Shown here: piece after piece, positions 1-8,491 of the stretch
How the letters are laid out: the number at the start of each line of letters is the position of its first letter
Numbering within the stretch: the first letter of the stretch is position 1
Assembly (NCBI GenBank): GCA_965205965.1
Contig: CBDBHT010000008.1
Span: 496,001-560,000 of the forward strand
DNA length: 64,000 nt
From: Bin55 sp965205965
Lineage (GTDB): Bacteria > Pseudomonadota > Gammaproteobacteria > Pseudomonadales > Azotimanducaceae
Direction of reading: 5' to 3'
Made by a program: the position numbers and the translations under genes
Notes under the pieces: model-generated
Seen by the model: the letters and a program-made list of their open reading frames with translations, nothing else
What the model was told of the DNA's origin: nothing
Database searches by the model: none

Positions 1-623
1 TAGCGACACCCACGAGCGTCTCGACGATGCCGCTCCAGAGCCGGACAAACGTATCCTCCGGAGCCAAGACCGCCACCGGCGGCCTGCGGGAACGGCGTCC
101 GGATCGACGGGAGCCGCTCAGCAGCACCTGCTTCCAGTCTTTCGTCAGCGGATACAGGTAAACGTCCTTCGGCGTCCTGCCTGCCTCCGATGCACTCGCC
201 TTGCGTCCCTTCGTCCGGCCAATGCACTGCCAGTTGGCCGCACGGTAGCAGGTCCCCCGGTACTTCGCCGGATCCACAAAGGTCTCCGCCAGTACCGGCT
301 CCAGGCCGTGCCGCTCCTTCCAGTCCCCGGGCAGCCGCCGAACCGCCATCGACAGGGCCTTCGAGGCTAGATACGGAACCCGAACCCAAGGGAAAATCAG
401 GAACCGGGAGTTGTTCACCACCCCCTTCAGACGCTTCGCCCGATCCCGATCCCGCCAGCCAATCCAGGCGTCACGACAGGGAAGCCGGGTCGTGCCCGCC
501 TCAAACAGCAGACAGCCCAGCTTGCGACCCCGACGATCCCGCAGCCAGTAGCGCAGGAAACAGCCGAACGGATGCCGGTAACCCATCTCATGATGCCGAT
601 CCACCAATTCCTTCCTTCCTTCA
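1..623 (-). pseudogene. DruA-domain (DUF4338) protein, C-terminal part, cut by IS256 and by the window edge
   Basis: Reading the minus strand from 622 to 1 in the frame without an ATG gives the conserved core of the DUF4338/DruA family: a HHEMGYRHPFGCFLRYW-like segment, then RDAWIGW, NNSRFLIFPWVRVPYLAS, ETFVDPAKYRGTCYRAANW and GRTKGR. The matching N-terminus (MDFRIENVKSTTLGGTRLTR) is at 2267-2097, on the other side of the IS256 element. About 100 residues normally found between the two parts are missing, and the IS has no target duplication here, so a deletion accompanied or followed the insertion. DruA is known as a component of Druantia anti-phage systems. The same domain recurs in IS elements at 26.1, 30.7, 41.7, 42.4 and 57.9 kb of this window, so here it is most likely a transposon-borne gene. 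It is non-functional as it stands. Confidence 0.75.
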
Positions 624-656
624 GTTGTGTCAAGAATTTTCTGCAATTTTCAGTGG

Positions 657-692
657 GAGCGGAGACCCGCCCATATGGGCGGGTCTCCGCTC
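657..692. repeat. 36-bp perfect palindrome at the 3' end of IS256 copy A
   Basis: The sequence from GAGCGGAGACCCGCCCA to its exact reverse complement has no loop apart from the central TA. It lies between the transposase stop codon and the IS terminus. No T-run follows, so it is not a classical terminator, but the very stable hairpin could stop or shield transcripts entering from the flank. Copy C keeps it intact at 39653-39688; copy B keeps only half, at its truncated end. Confidence 0.8.
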
Positions 693-713
693 GGCGCGAA
701 ATTTTCGGGCGTT

Positions 714-1938
714 TCATGCCGCCTCCTGCCATGTCTCGGATTCCGGTTCGGATGCGCGAACCACGCCGATCCGGCCATATAGATAACGCTGCCCCGTCAG
801 CCACCGCTCATGGGTCTCCGCCGCAAGTGCCAAGATCAGACGCAGACAGGACTCCGCGTTCGGGAAGATCCGGACGACACGCGTGCGCCGGCGGAGCTCC
901 TCGTTGTACCGCTCCAGCATGTTCGTGGACTTCATCCGCAGGGGCGATGTTCCCTGGGCAGCCGATACACCGTCAGCGTCTCCTCGACATGATCCTCGAC
1001 CCATTCCACTAGCCTGCCAAACCCTTTCTCATCGCCCCAACGGGCTACCCAGGCACCCAGTGCCTCACGAGCCTCCCCGACATGCTCACAGCCCCCCACA
1101 ACCGTTTCAAACCCTCCAGACACGCGGGATCAGCACTCCGGGACAGTTTGTCCCTGGCATTGCGCAGAAAATGGACGCAGCACCGTTGCCACAACGCGGT
1201 CGGCAACACTTTCGAGATCGCATGCTTCAATCCCTCATGACTGTCCGAGACCACATACTCGACTCCCCGCAGGCCACGTCCCTTCAGATGCGAGAGGAAT
1301 TCCGTCCACGACCCCTCGCTTTCCCGGTTCGCCACTTCCACCGCCAGCACCTGACGCCGACCCTCGCCGTCAATCCCGATGGCAATCTGCACTGCCCGGG
1401 AACGCACCGAGCCCTCCTCACGCACCTTCTCATACCGGGCATCCAGCAACACATACGGATACGCCTCCTCCAGCCGACGTTCCGCAAACGCCTTCAGGGA
1501 CGCGTCCAGCTTCGACACCATGGCCGAGATCGTCGCCGGCGAAAACTCGTGACCGCACAGACCCTCCGCCAGTCGGCTCACCCGACGCGTCGAGACCCCC
1601 TGCACATACATCTCCGACAGCACCACCACCAGGGCCTTCTCCGAACGCTGATAGCGCTCGAACACCCGCGTGCTGAACTGGCCGCTGCGTTCCTGCGGAA
1701 CTCTCAGTTCGATCTCGCCCACCTTCATCGTCAGATCGCGCCGGTAGTATCCGGAACGGTAGCCCTGACGCGTCCGCGTCCGCTCGCTCTTGCCCGCTCC
1801 CAGAAACTCCGTCATCTCACTCTCCAGAACCTCGTTGAGCGTCTCCTGCACCAGCCGCCTCACAAACTCCTCATCGTCCGCCAGATGATGGCATGCCAAC
1901 TTCTTCGTGGCATTGTGCGTATAATCTTTCCGAATCAT
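714..1938 (-). pseudogene. IS256-family transposase, frameshifted (copy A)
   Basis: This encodes a Mutator-type DDE transposase of about 408 residues when the frames are joined. The preferred start is ATG at 1938 (MIRKDYTHN), with GGAG six bases upstream; further in-frame starts exist upstream to 2013. The catalytic residues are visible: D in YVLLDARYEKVRE, D in YVVSDSHEGLKHA and E in NMLERYNEELRRRTRVVR. The reading frame breaks near 1095, where CCCCCC replaces CCCC after ACAG, and again near 945 (an extra GG). The C-terminus (ASEPESETWQEAA) is therefore in another frame. Two frame breaks make this copy inactive, although the ends could be mobilised in trans by a better copy. Confidence 0.85.
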
Positions 1939-2096
1939 TTCTTGCTCCTTTTCAATAAATTGTGTCATGAATGATTCGCGCCTGGATGCGGGATTGCGTC
2001 CAGGCATCTCCACATTCCCGATGAAACATCAGATTCTAACCATTCGTCTGTCGTTACAGTCCGTTTTTCGTTTTTGCAGACAAATTTATACACGAC

Positions 2097-2267
2097 CCAA
2101 CCCTTCGGCGTGAACCAGCCCAGATGACTACACAGGGTGGACGCCAACTCATGGCGGATCAGTGCCGGAAACCGTGCCACCGTCTTCTGAAGGTCCACCA
2201 TCCAACGGCGGGTCAGCCGCGTGCCACCCAAGGTGGTCGACTTCACGTTCTCGATTCGGAAATCCAT
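2097..2267 (-). pseudogene. DruA-domain protein, N-terminal fragment
   Basis: The fragment begins at ATG 2267 (MDFRIENVKSTTLGGTRLTR), continues through a FPALIRHELASTLCSHLGWF segment and is cut by IS256 copy A. The ELASTLCSHLGWFTPKG segment is typical of DUF4338 N-termini. The upstream leader (2270-2430) is nearly identical to those before the DruA remnants at 26.5, 42.1 and 57.8 kb, so this is the same transposon-borne cassette. The remainder of the gene is at 1-623. Confidence 0.7.
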
Positions 2268-2881
2268 CACGTTGGCACCAGAGACCATCTAACCAAGCGT
2301 AGATTGCCATACCCCATGCCAAAACGCAAGTGTTTTTTTGAAGACCCCCCAAAAAATTGAATATGTTTCCGTATATCAACCGGTGACACGACATCCTCAA
2401 AGACCGGGATCCCTTTCCGTTCATCCGCATGCCATCGCAGCCACCGGGGGCGAAACCTCCCGACAGTCGGGGAGCGTTCGGGTCTCGTCAAGACCAGGAC
2501 CCAGGGGCGTGCGATAGGGGCGTCCGCCGCATGCTCACCCGCATGGCTCATCATCCAGTCGACAACAGCATCTTGCACGGGATGCGCCGCTTTGCACGCC
2601 GGTCGTGGCGGTCCGCAAAACGGGCCCAGGCGCATGCTACACGTCCGCACCGCTTCCGCCAGCATCGTACTCAGCACCGAACGCGCCCCGCTTCCGTCCG
2701 ACCCGAACGCACCCCTTTCGCCATCCAACGCACCCCTTTCGCCATCCAACGCACCCATCCGTCCGAACGCACCCCGCTACCATCCCCTTCCCCCCGGCAA
2801 AGCCCAACCAACTTCGTGGTATCAACAACTTACACGCACATACATCGCACCCAAGCCATCCATTATGAGAAATAAGGGCTA
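2268..2881 (-). mobile_element. Left arm of an IS1380-type element (partial copy A)
   Basis: This is nearly identical to 26530-27107, 42100-45028 (outside insertions) and 57288-57860. It runs from the DruA start through a conserved leader to the terminal inverted repeat CTAGCCCTTATTTCTCATAA (read on the minus strand from 2881). The part beyond the leader contains a degraded second copy of the IS1380 transposase N-terminus (see 57340-57610). This copy differs from the others by a direct duplication of an 18-bp unit, GCACCCCTTTCGCCATCC, near 2710-2745. The transposase half lies outside the window or has been lost. Confidence 0.65.
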
Positions 2882-2953
2882 GTAGGCTACCCGTTCTAAC
2901 AATACGTGTTTATAATAGTGGAGTGGAAGGGGTTCTGGGATCAGGAGGATTCG

Positions 2954-4090
2954 ATGCCGAAGAAATACATGGTGGAGTTAGCTCAGGATGAGCGGGATGA
3001 GTTGGAAGCGGTGCTGAAGTCGAGCACGCGTCGTGCGGTGTCGGCGACGAAGCTGCAGCGTGCACGGATTCTGCTGGCTGTGGATCAGGGGGTCGCTGGC
3101 CCGGCACTGACGGACGGGCAGGTGGTGTATGCGCTTGGGGGTGACGGAGCGGACCTGCCAGCATGTGCGTCGGCGGGCCGTGGAGCAGGGGCCGATGGTG
3201 GCTCTGGAGCGTAGGCCTCGGCCGTTGCCTCCGGTGCCGAAGAAGCTGGATGGGGAGAAGGAAACGCGTCTGGTTCAGGTGGCCTGTTCGGTTCCACCGG
3301 AAGGCCGCGTTCGGTGGACCGTGAAGCTGCTGGCGGAAGAGCTGGTGCGGCTTGAAGTGGTCGAATCGATTTGCGAGGAGACCGTGCGGCAGGCGTTAAA
3401 AAAAACGAATTGAAACCGTGGCGGCGGGAAATGTGGTGTATCTCGAAGAAACAAAGCCACCATTTCGTGGCCGGCATGGAGCGGGTGCTTAAGGTATACC
3501 GGCGGCCGTACGACCCGCGGCATCCGGTGGTGTGTATGGAGGAGATGAGCAAGCAGCTCGTGGCGGAAGTCCGCGAGAAGTTGCCGGTACGCCCCGGGCC
3601 GCCGGAGAAGTACGACGCCCACTACCTCCGCCGGGGAGAATGCACGGTGTGGATGTTCGGCGAGCCGCTGTCCGGCTGGCGGACAGTGGCTGTCACCAAA
3701 CGGCGCACGACATTGGATTGGGCGAAGCAAGTGCGCACACTAGCGAATCTGCCGCGTTCCCGGGATGCGGAAAGCATCACGCTGGTGTGCGACAACTTGA
3801 ACACCCACAGCGGTGACTCGTTCTACGCCGCGTTCCCGGCGGCCGAAGCCAGTCGGATGAACGACCGCATCCACCTGGTGCACACGCCGAAACACGGGAG
3901 CTGGCTGAACGTTGCGGAACTGGAGTTCAGTGCGTTGCACCGCCAGTGCCTGGATCGCCGGGTCGAGAGCAGGGCTTTGGTCACGTCGGAAACGGCGGCC
4001 TGGGCCAAGGAGCGCAATCGCGAACAGACCGGGGTCGACTGGCAGCTCAGCGTCGACGACGCGCGCACAAAACTGAAACTTAAAAATTAA
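2954..4090 (+). pseudogene. IS630-family transposase, orfA/orfB, orfA frameshifted
   Basis: The start is ATG 2954, behind AGGAGG. orfA holds the helix-turn-helix part (LTDGQVVYALG, then VTERTCQHVRRRAVEQG). An extra T near 3134 relative to copy 2 breaks the frame, so orfA resumes in another frame and ends QALKKTN at 3413. orfB (from the A8 tract to 4090) carries the DDE domain: D in VVCMEEM is replaced by E relative to copy 2 (VVCMDEM), then LVCDNLNTH and HGSWLNVAELEFS. The loss of the first catalytic aspartate as well as the frameshift make this copy inactive. It ends KLKLKN, a few residues different from copy 2. Confidence 0.8.
3398..3405 (+). other. A8 slippery tract, probable -1 programmed frameshift site (IS630 copy 1)
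   Basis: orfA reads TTA AAA AAA ACG; orfB is in the -1 frame and reads AAA AAA AAC GAA. A_AAA_AAA is a canonical -1 slippery heptamer. Both IS630 copies keep exactly eight A residues and the same two-frame layout, which argues for programmed frameshifting and not random damage at this point. Confidence 0.65.
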
Positions 4091-4134
4091 AATAGGTTAA
4101 ACTACTAGCCTATCCTGAGGAAAGGTGACGATGG

Positions 4135-4740
4135 ATGAAGAAATGTAGGAAGAACAACGGCTACTCGATAGCCGAGATCCTTCTGGTCTTCGGTATCATT
4201 GCGGGCGTACTGATCGGCGTCTGGGCTATGTATACCATGCTCAGCAGGAGCAACCAGGCACAGAACGCCATCGCTGAGGTCCGTATGATCCAAGCGGCCG
4301 CACAACAATATAAATTGGCCTCGGCTACCAACAATTACTCTGGCATTAATTGGACAAATAGCATAGGTGCATTGGCACCCTACTTGGGTCAAAGTACTCT
4401 CACTAGCGCAGTAAGTTCAGTCTATGGAGATAGCTACCAAAATATCTTTGGAGGCAGGGTAGCCATATACTCTATAAATTGGGAAGGTGATAAGGATTTA
4501 CAACTAACTTATTCCCTTGTCCCAGACATTGATGTCTGCCAAAAGATTCTCAATGCCTTTGGCGAGGTTGAATCCCAAGCATCTCACGACCAGAAAGACA
4601 GTCGAATGAATTTAGCCATTAAGCCCGGAAAGACAAATTCAGGCTTCGTTGGCCGCCCTACGGCGACTGAGTCCGGATGCGGACATAATAGTGGTGCGCA
4701 TCATCTCAACACAGTGAGTCTCAATCTGGTCATTGATTAG
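4135..4740 (+). CDS. Type IV pilin-like protein 1
   Basis: This 201-residue prepilin-like protein has a short basic leader MKKCRKNNG, then the mature N-terminus YSIAEILLVFGIIAGVL. The prepilin peptidase site is G|Y, and glutamate is at mature position 5, as in type IV pilins. A single hydrophobic helix follows (residues 11-39), then a globular domain with two cysteines, in IDVCQKI and ESGCGHN, placed like the D-region disulfide of pilins. GAGGAAAGG precedes the start by about 8 bases; an ATG at 4131 is out of frame. It is followed 8 bases later by a paralogue. No assembly genes (PilB, PilC, PilQ, PilD) are in the window, so the pilins would depend on machinery encoded elsewhere. The family resembles PilS-type/type IVb major pilins, but subclass is not certain. 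Confidence 0.75.
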   Translation: MKKCRKNNGYSIAEILLVFGIIAGVLIGVWAMYTMLSRSNQAQNAIAEVRMIQAAAQQYKLASATNNYSGINWTNSIGALAPYLGQSTLTSAVSSVYGDSYQNIFGGRVAIYSINWEGDKDLQLTYSLVPDIDVCQKILNAFGEVESQASHDQKDSRMNLAIKPGKTNSGFVGRPTATESGCGHNSGAHHLNTVSLNLVID

Positions 4741-4748
4741 GAGCACAA

Positions 4749-5306
4749 ATGGAACAGGCACATACCAACAATGGTTACTCAATAGCTGAAATTCTATTGG
4801 TCTTCGGGATTATCGCAGGAGTACTGATTGGCGTCTGGGCTATGTATACCATGCTCAGCGATGAGTCCGAAGCGCAGATGGCCATCACGGAGATTCAAAT
4901 GTTACAAAGAGCTGCAGTTGACTACAAAACCGGGTCAAGTACTAATAGCTACACCGCCATCGGCAGCGATGGATTTGAAGCACTGAAACCTTACTTGGGA
5001 CAAAGTGGATTGCGTGATGGACAGAATATTTTCAGTGAAGTGATCGAACTTTCATCATCATCATCCTACGTCACACATCTTACGGCGAAGTATCCGGGCA
5101 TTCCGCGCATGGATATCTGCCGGAAAATTATCAATCACTTTGGCGAAGTGGGTAGCACGGGACAAGGTGCAAGCGAGCAGTTCTATGTGGTATCCGGGAA
5201 AACCCTCGCGGGATATGTGGGAGGACACCCCAGTATGGTTTTCATGCCCACGAGGTGCCAGCGATCCCCAGATGACCGCGCAGAAATGTATATCGGCATT
5301 GAGTAG
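4749..5306 (+). CDS. Type IV pilin-like protein 2
   Basis: This is a 185-residue paralogue of the preceding protein. The leader MEQAHTNNG ends at the same G|Y site, and the segment from NNG to YTMLS is identical in protein to that of pilin 1, while many codons differ synonymously. After the helix the two diverge strongly, but the order of features is kept: LKPYLGQS, a cysteine in MDICRKI, FGEV, then VSGKTLAGYVG and a C-terminal cysteine in PTRCQR. AGGAGC lies just before the ATG, so the pair is likely co-transcribed and possibly co-translated. Conservation of the helix with divergence of the exposed domain is expected for filament subunits under selection for surface variation (inference). 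Confidence 0.75.
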   Translation: MEQAHTNNGYSIAEILLVFGIIAGVLIGVWAMYTMLSDESEAQMAITEIQMLQRAAVDYKTGSSTNSYTAIGSDGFEALKPYLGQSGLRDGQNIFSEVIELSSSSSYVTHLTAKYPGIPRMDICRKIINHFGEVGSTGQGASEQFYVVSGKTLAGYVGGHPSMVFMPTRCQRSPDDRAEMYIGIE

Positions 5307-5419
5307 GTGTGCTTGATACTAATTTCGCTGCCTCACAAATCAGAGTAAAAATAATAGGTGCCTTTATAAAATCTGTCTTTTACCAAGCAGCTGGGAACCT
5401 CTATTTACCTACGCTGCCC
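5307..5419. other. Gap with a fragment of MITE family 2 end
   Basis: No gene is visible. Positions 5388-5408 carry CAGCTGGGAACCTCTATTTA, the terminal sequence of the IS1595-related MITEs at 45277-45387 and 36425-36536, directly before MITE family 1 copy 1. Confidence 0.5.
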
Positions 5420-5636
5420 CAGTAATTTCCAGTGAGCAAAAATGTCTGGATACTGGCAGTAGGTTCAAGAGATGTGTGAGCATTTCTTTGATTGAACTAA
5501 TTTTTTTCACTCCAGTTTGATGACGTGCCCCAATTTATACAGCCCGGAAAATGACAAAAGTTCGCGAAAACCATGGACCGAAAACAGCCGAAAGTCCTAT
5601 TAAAATCAGCAGTTCACAACTCGCTGGAAATTACTG
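5420..5636. repeat. MITE family 1, copy 1 (about 217 bp)
   Basis: Terminal inverted repeats are CCAGTAATTTCCAGTGAG on the left and, read inward, CAGTAATTTCCAGCGAG on the right. The interior is near-identical to 17538-17754 and, inverted, to 54421-54636. It has no coding capacity. It lies between the pilin pair and a decayed IS256. Confidence 0.8.
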
Positions 5637-5637
5637 A

Positions 5638-7048
5638 CGCTGCCCTACCCCGATAGCTCTTTACTAACAAGTTGAATGAAGAGGTGTTGAGGATGAGCCC
5701 CGTGAACCTGTTTGAACTTCCGGACTTTACGTCGCTTGTCGGCGACGGGCGATTCGCTAGAGGCTTTGGAACAGGCGGCCGTTCTTCGTAGGATCCGGTC
5801 GTGATGTTCATGGTCTTGGATACTACTGGTTGCGCTGCATGGAACGAGCGATGAGCGAATAATGGAGGCGACGATCTGCACGGACTTGCGAGGGCTGTTT
5901 GGGGTAGATTTGACACGTACAAACATGAGGGAAGAGTACCCAACGGGTTGTGTAAATCGCCTTCCAGATCGGTGCCGAAAAGGCGAAGTACGGGACCACC
6001 CGGCTCCACGCCGACCGCCAGCTGCAAACCATGTCCCGGGGATACCGCTCCCCCAGCGCACTGTCCTCGAACGCGTCCAGTGCCGCTTCCGCCTCCGCTT
6101 CGCTCGACGCCTGGTAGATCCGCTTCAGTGCCTCCGCTAGTGCCGCCCGTTCCGTATAGGATGCGCTCGACAACGAATGCCGCAGCAGATGGACGATGCA
6201 CGTCTGGACCATCACCTCCGGAAACGCACCGTCTCCAAGGCCTCCGAAAAGCCCTTCAAGCCATCTACCACCGCGATCAGAATGTCCTGAACCCCCGAGC
6301 CTTCAACTCGTTCAGCACCGTCAGCCAGTACCGGGCACCTTCCTTCTCTCCCAGCCACAAGCCCAGGACTTCCTTGCGACCGTCCTCGGCCACCCCGGTC
6401 CCCAGATGAACCGCCCGGTTGGTCACCGAGCTGGCGTCCCGAACCTTCACCTGAATCGCATCCAGATACACGATCGGATACCGCTCCTGCAGCGGCCGAG
6501 ACTGCCACGCCTCGTACGCTTCCAGCACCGCATCCGTCACCTTCGCGATCAACTCCGGCGATACCGACACCCCGTACAACTCCCGCACCGCGCGTTGGAT
6601 GTGCCGGGTCGACATGCCGTGAGCGAACAGCTGAGTCACCTTGGCATCGAAGCCCGGAAGGCGGCGACAGTACCGTTCCACCAACTGGGGCTCGAAAGTT
6701 CCCTGCCGATCCCGCGGCACCGCCAGCGGCATCGATCCACTGTCCGTTAATACCGTCTTGCGGTTGTGCCCGTTGCGCGTGTTGCCACGCTCGCTCTCCA
6801 TGCCCTGATCCAGATGCACCTCCATCTCCGCATCCAGTATCCGCTCCGCCAGCCGCTGCCGCTGCCGCAGCTCCGAGAGCAACTCGCCACTGTGGAACAC
6901 CGTCGCTGCATCCGTTCCCGCAAGCATCCTGTCCAACATCGCATCGCTGATCCGATGCGATCCACTCCCTTGTCCCTTCTGCTCCATGCTTCGTACCTCG
7001 TGTCATCAACTGGTTCATTTATCTCATACACGTAAATTCTGACAAACT
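5638..7048 (-). mobile_element. IS256-family element, second type, decayed
   Basis: The right end, read inward from 7048, is GAGTTTGTCAGAATTTACGTGTATGAG. A 150-bp element at 20416-20566 has similar ends on both sides. The left end is not recognisable, and the 3' part of the transposase is scrambled. The single transposase gene runs on the minus strand. Confidence 0.6.
5823..6987 (-). pseudogene. IS256-family transposase, second type, frameshifted
   Basis: The first 236 residues from ATG 6987 are clear Mutator-type transposase: DQGMESERGNTRNGHNRKTV, then VPRDRQGTFEPQLVERYCRR, MSTRHIQRAVRELYGVSVSP, YPIVYLDAIQVKVRD (first catalytic D) and LGLWLGEKEGARYWLTVLNE. The frame breaks near 6280, resumes with ILIAVVDGLKGF (second D), breaks again and continues at 6215 (QTCIVHLLRHSL, then APIWKAIYTT). 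The region that should carry the catalytic glutamate (IESLH-VRK-like) is degraded. It is unrelated at the nucleotide level to copies A-C of the other IS256. Confidence 0.75.
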
Positions 7049-7515
7049 CGTTGGACCTCTTTGCCGATCGGGCGTCTTGTCACCGTTTCGGGGCCAACCA
7101 GTTCCGGCAGTTGTTGTCGGCTTTGGCCTATACCTTGATCGAGGGGTTGCACCGCTTGGCACTGGAACGCACGGCACTCGCCACGGCCGGTCCGAACCGC
7201 ATCCGCCTGACCTTGCTGCGGATCGGGGCGGTGGTGCTGCGCAATACCCGCTGCATCGGATCCTGCTGAGCAGCACCTGCCCGCACCAGGAGCTGTTGTT
7301 CCATACGGTCGCCGCTCTGCCTGGACACCTCCTGACCATCGCCGAGTGCTGCCCCAGCATGTTGACCAACAACGGGGGTAAGGGGGCGGTGTGTCCGCCG
7401 TCCGCAAAAACCGTGCCGGAACTACGGATCATGGGCGAAATACGGACGTGGGAACCCTCGTTACCGCTCCAAACCGAAAACAGACCCCATCCTCGCACCA
7501 CTCATGCAATATCCG
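7049..7515 (+). mobile_element. IS1380 (second type), 3' fragment
   Basis: Positions 7049-7269 encode a C-terminal fragment, LDLFADRASCHRFGANQFRQ then LSALAYTLIEGLHRLAL and IGAVVLRNTR, typical of IS1380 transposase C-termini. The stretch to 7515 ends with CTCGCACCACTCATGCAATATCCGGGCTA, found again at 21085-21115. The 5' part was lost at the junction with the IS256. Confidence 0.6.
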
Positions 7516-7549
7516 GGCTAGACCTTTCAGGGTGCTTAAACCGTCGAAG

Positions 7550-8227
7550 TCAGGAAGCTCTTTCGATGACAAACAGCGATAATAAGTGATCTTCTACTCG
7601 GTGAAAATAGCCCCGACCCTGCTCAATAAACACGGAAGACATTCGTTGATCAGTGGTTTTAGCAAAAAACGTTAGCGTGGTTTCGTTTATTTCGACCAGC
7701 ACGTCCTGAAACCCAAGGAATGTATCAGTAACTGAGCTTGCTGCCTTGTAAACCGCTTCTTTCGCAGAGAAAAACGCAGTTCGCCATTCCATAGATGCTG
7801 TATCAGAGACCCAATCCTTCTCTGGGTCAAGAAGTATCCTTTCAGCAACTCTATCAGACACGGCAGTAACTGGCTCTATGTCGATACCAATGCCAAGTAT
7901 GACTGCGGCATTCGATACGACTGCCGCGGCCAGCGACTTGGTGTGTGAGATGCTCCCACACGTTCCTTTGGGCCAAATTGGCCGTCGATTTTCAGACCCA
8001 ATGACTTGGTCTGCTATACCACGGAGTCGAAGCGCTTCGTGAGCTACGCACCGACCTGAAGAAAATTCCCGATAGCGAGCCTCCGAGGCTCCCTCTACAA
8101 ATTGCCTTTCTTCATTAAATAATTCATCTCGTCGGTCGCTCACGCGGCCCATCACCAATGTTGAATCCGGAATGTCACATGGACCAAAGGTCACCGGTGG
8201 GACTCCATTAAGACAGCTTACTTGCAT
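7550..8227 (-). CDS. 4'-phosphopantetheinyl transferase, EntD/Sfp type
   Basis: It transfers the phosphopantetheine arm of CoA to the serine of carrier proteins (acyl, peptidyl or aryl carrier domains). The 225-residue product starts at ATG 8227 (MQVSCLNGVPPVTFG); an in-frame ATG at 8338 lies inside tRNA-Leu and is excluded. Family motifs are in order: RPIWPKGTCGSISHTK (residues about 97-112), GIGIDIEPV (about 125) with the Mg-binding D and E, and WRTAFFSAKEAVYKA (about 172-186) with the catalytic E and K. This layout is that of EntD-like enzymes. No siderophore or polyketide synthase gene is in the window, so the substrate is unknown. It is the only protein gene between the IS debris and the tRNA pair. 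Confidence 0.85.
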   Translation of the reverse strand: MQVSCLNGVPPVTFGPCDIPDSTLVMGRVSDRRDELFNEERQFVEGASEARYREFSSGRCVAHEALRLRGIADQVIGSENRRPIWPKGTCGSISHTKSLAAAVVSNAAVILGIGIDIEPVTAVSDRVAERILLDPEKDWVSDTASMEWRTAFFSAKEAVYKAASSVTDTFLGFQDVLVEINETTLTFFAKTTDQRMSSVFIEQGRGYFHRVEDHLLSLFVIERAS

Positions 8228-8257
8228 AACCCAACATACAGAGTATCGATAATCAAT

Positions 8258-8344
8258 TGGTGCCCAGGGAGGGATTTGAACCCTCACGCCCCAAAGGACA
8301 CAGGAACCTAAATCCTGATTGTCTACCAGTTCCAACACCTGGGC
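8258..8344 (-). tRNA. tRNA-Leu(UAG)
   Basis: The 87-nt cloverleaf includes an encoded CCA (8258-8260). The acceptor stem is GCCCAGG/CCTGGGC, the T-arm GAGGGTTCAAATCCCTC, the anticodon arm CAGGA-TTTAGGT-TCCTG giving anticodon UAG, and there is a long variable arm typical of class II tRNAs. It is divergent to the intron-containing tRNA-Leu(UAA). Confidence 0.95.
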
Positions 8345-8491
8345 AGATCGTATAGTTTATAGCCACAACAAGTCCGAACGTTCTTAATATCCCCAAAAGA
8401 TCCAACAAATTCTTTACGTGGTCATTAGAACAAGTAGCTATGGAGACGCCCCAATAAAAAGATAAAATAGACGATCAATACAGGTAGTCAT

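Larger units (their letters stand above)
624..2096 (-). mobile_element. IS256-family element, copy A
   Basis: The ends are imperfect inverted repeats: GTTGTGTCAAGAATTTTCTG on the left and, read inward on the other strand, GTCGTGTATAAATTTGTCTG on the right. The same ends bound a second copy at 39620-41075, and the right end recurs at 22549. It carries one minus-strand transposase gene, now frameshifted, and a 36-bp palindrome near the left end. The flanks (CCTTCCTTC and CCAACCCTT) do not match, so no target duplication remains. It lies inside the DruA-domain gene. Confidence 0.85.
2880..4107 (+). mobile_element. IS630-family element, copy 1
   Basis: It is bounded by short inverted repeats beginning CTAGTAG (left TAGTAGGCTACCCGTT, right, read inward, TAGTAGTTTAACCTAT), the same ends as copy 2 at 62096-63330. 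It abuts the IS1380-type end on the left without spacer and the first pilin gene on the right, where only 27 bp separate it from the pilin ATG. It carries two overlapping ORFs joined by an A8 tract; the first ORF is additionally frameshifted. Confidence 0.8.

Noticed and set aside
1..623. A Druantia anti-phage system
   Set aside because: Only the DruA-type domain is present. No DruE helicase or other Druantia gene lies nearby, and all six DruA loci are attached to transposable elements.
190..786. Plus-strand ORF of 198 codons rich in Pro, Ser and Arg
   Set aside because: It is the antisense shadow of the minus-strand DruA gene; composition is that of reverse-read GC-rich coding DNA. The same holds for the long plus-strand ORFs at 883-1974, 21510-22418, 24680-25690, 38783-39781 and 42933-45015.
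7550..8338. 262-codon version of the phosphopantetheinyl transferase
   Set aside because: Its first 37 codons lie within and beside tRNA-Leu(UAG); the ATG at 8227 is the sensible start.
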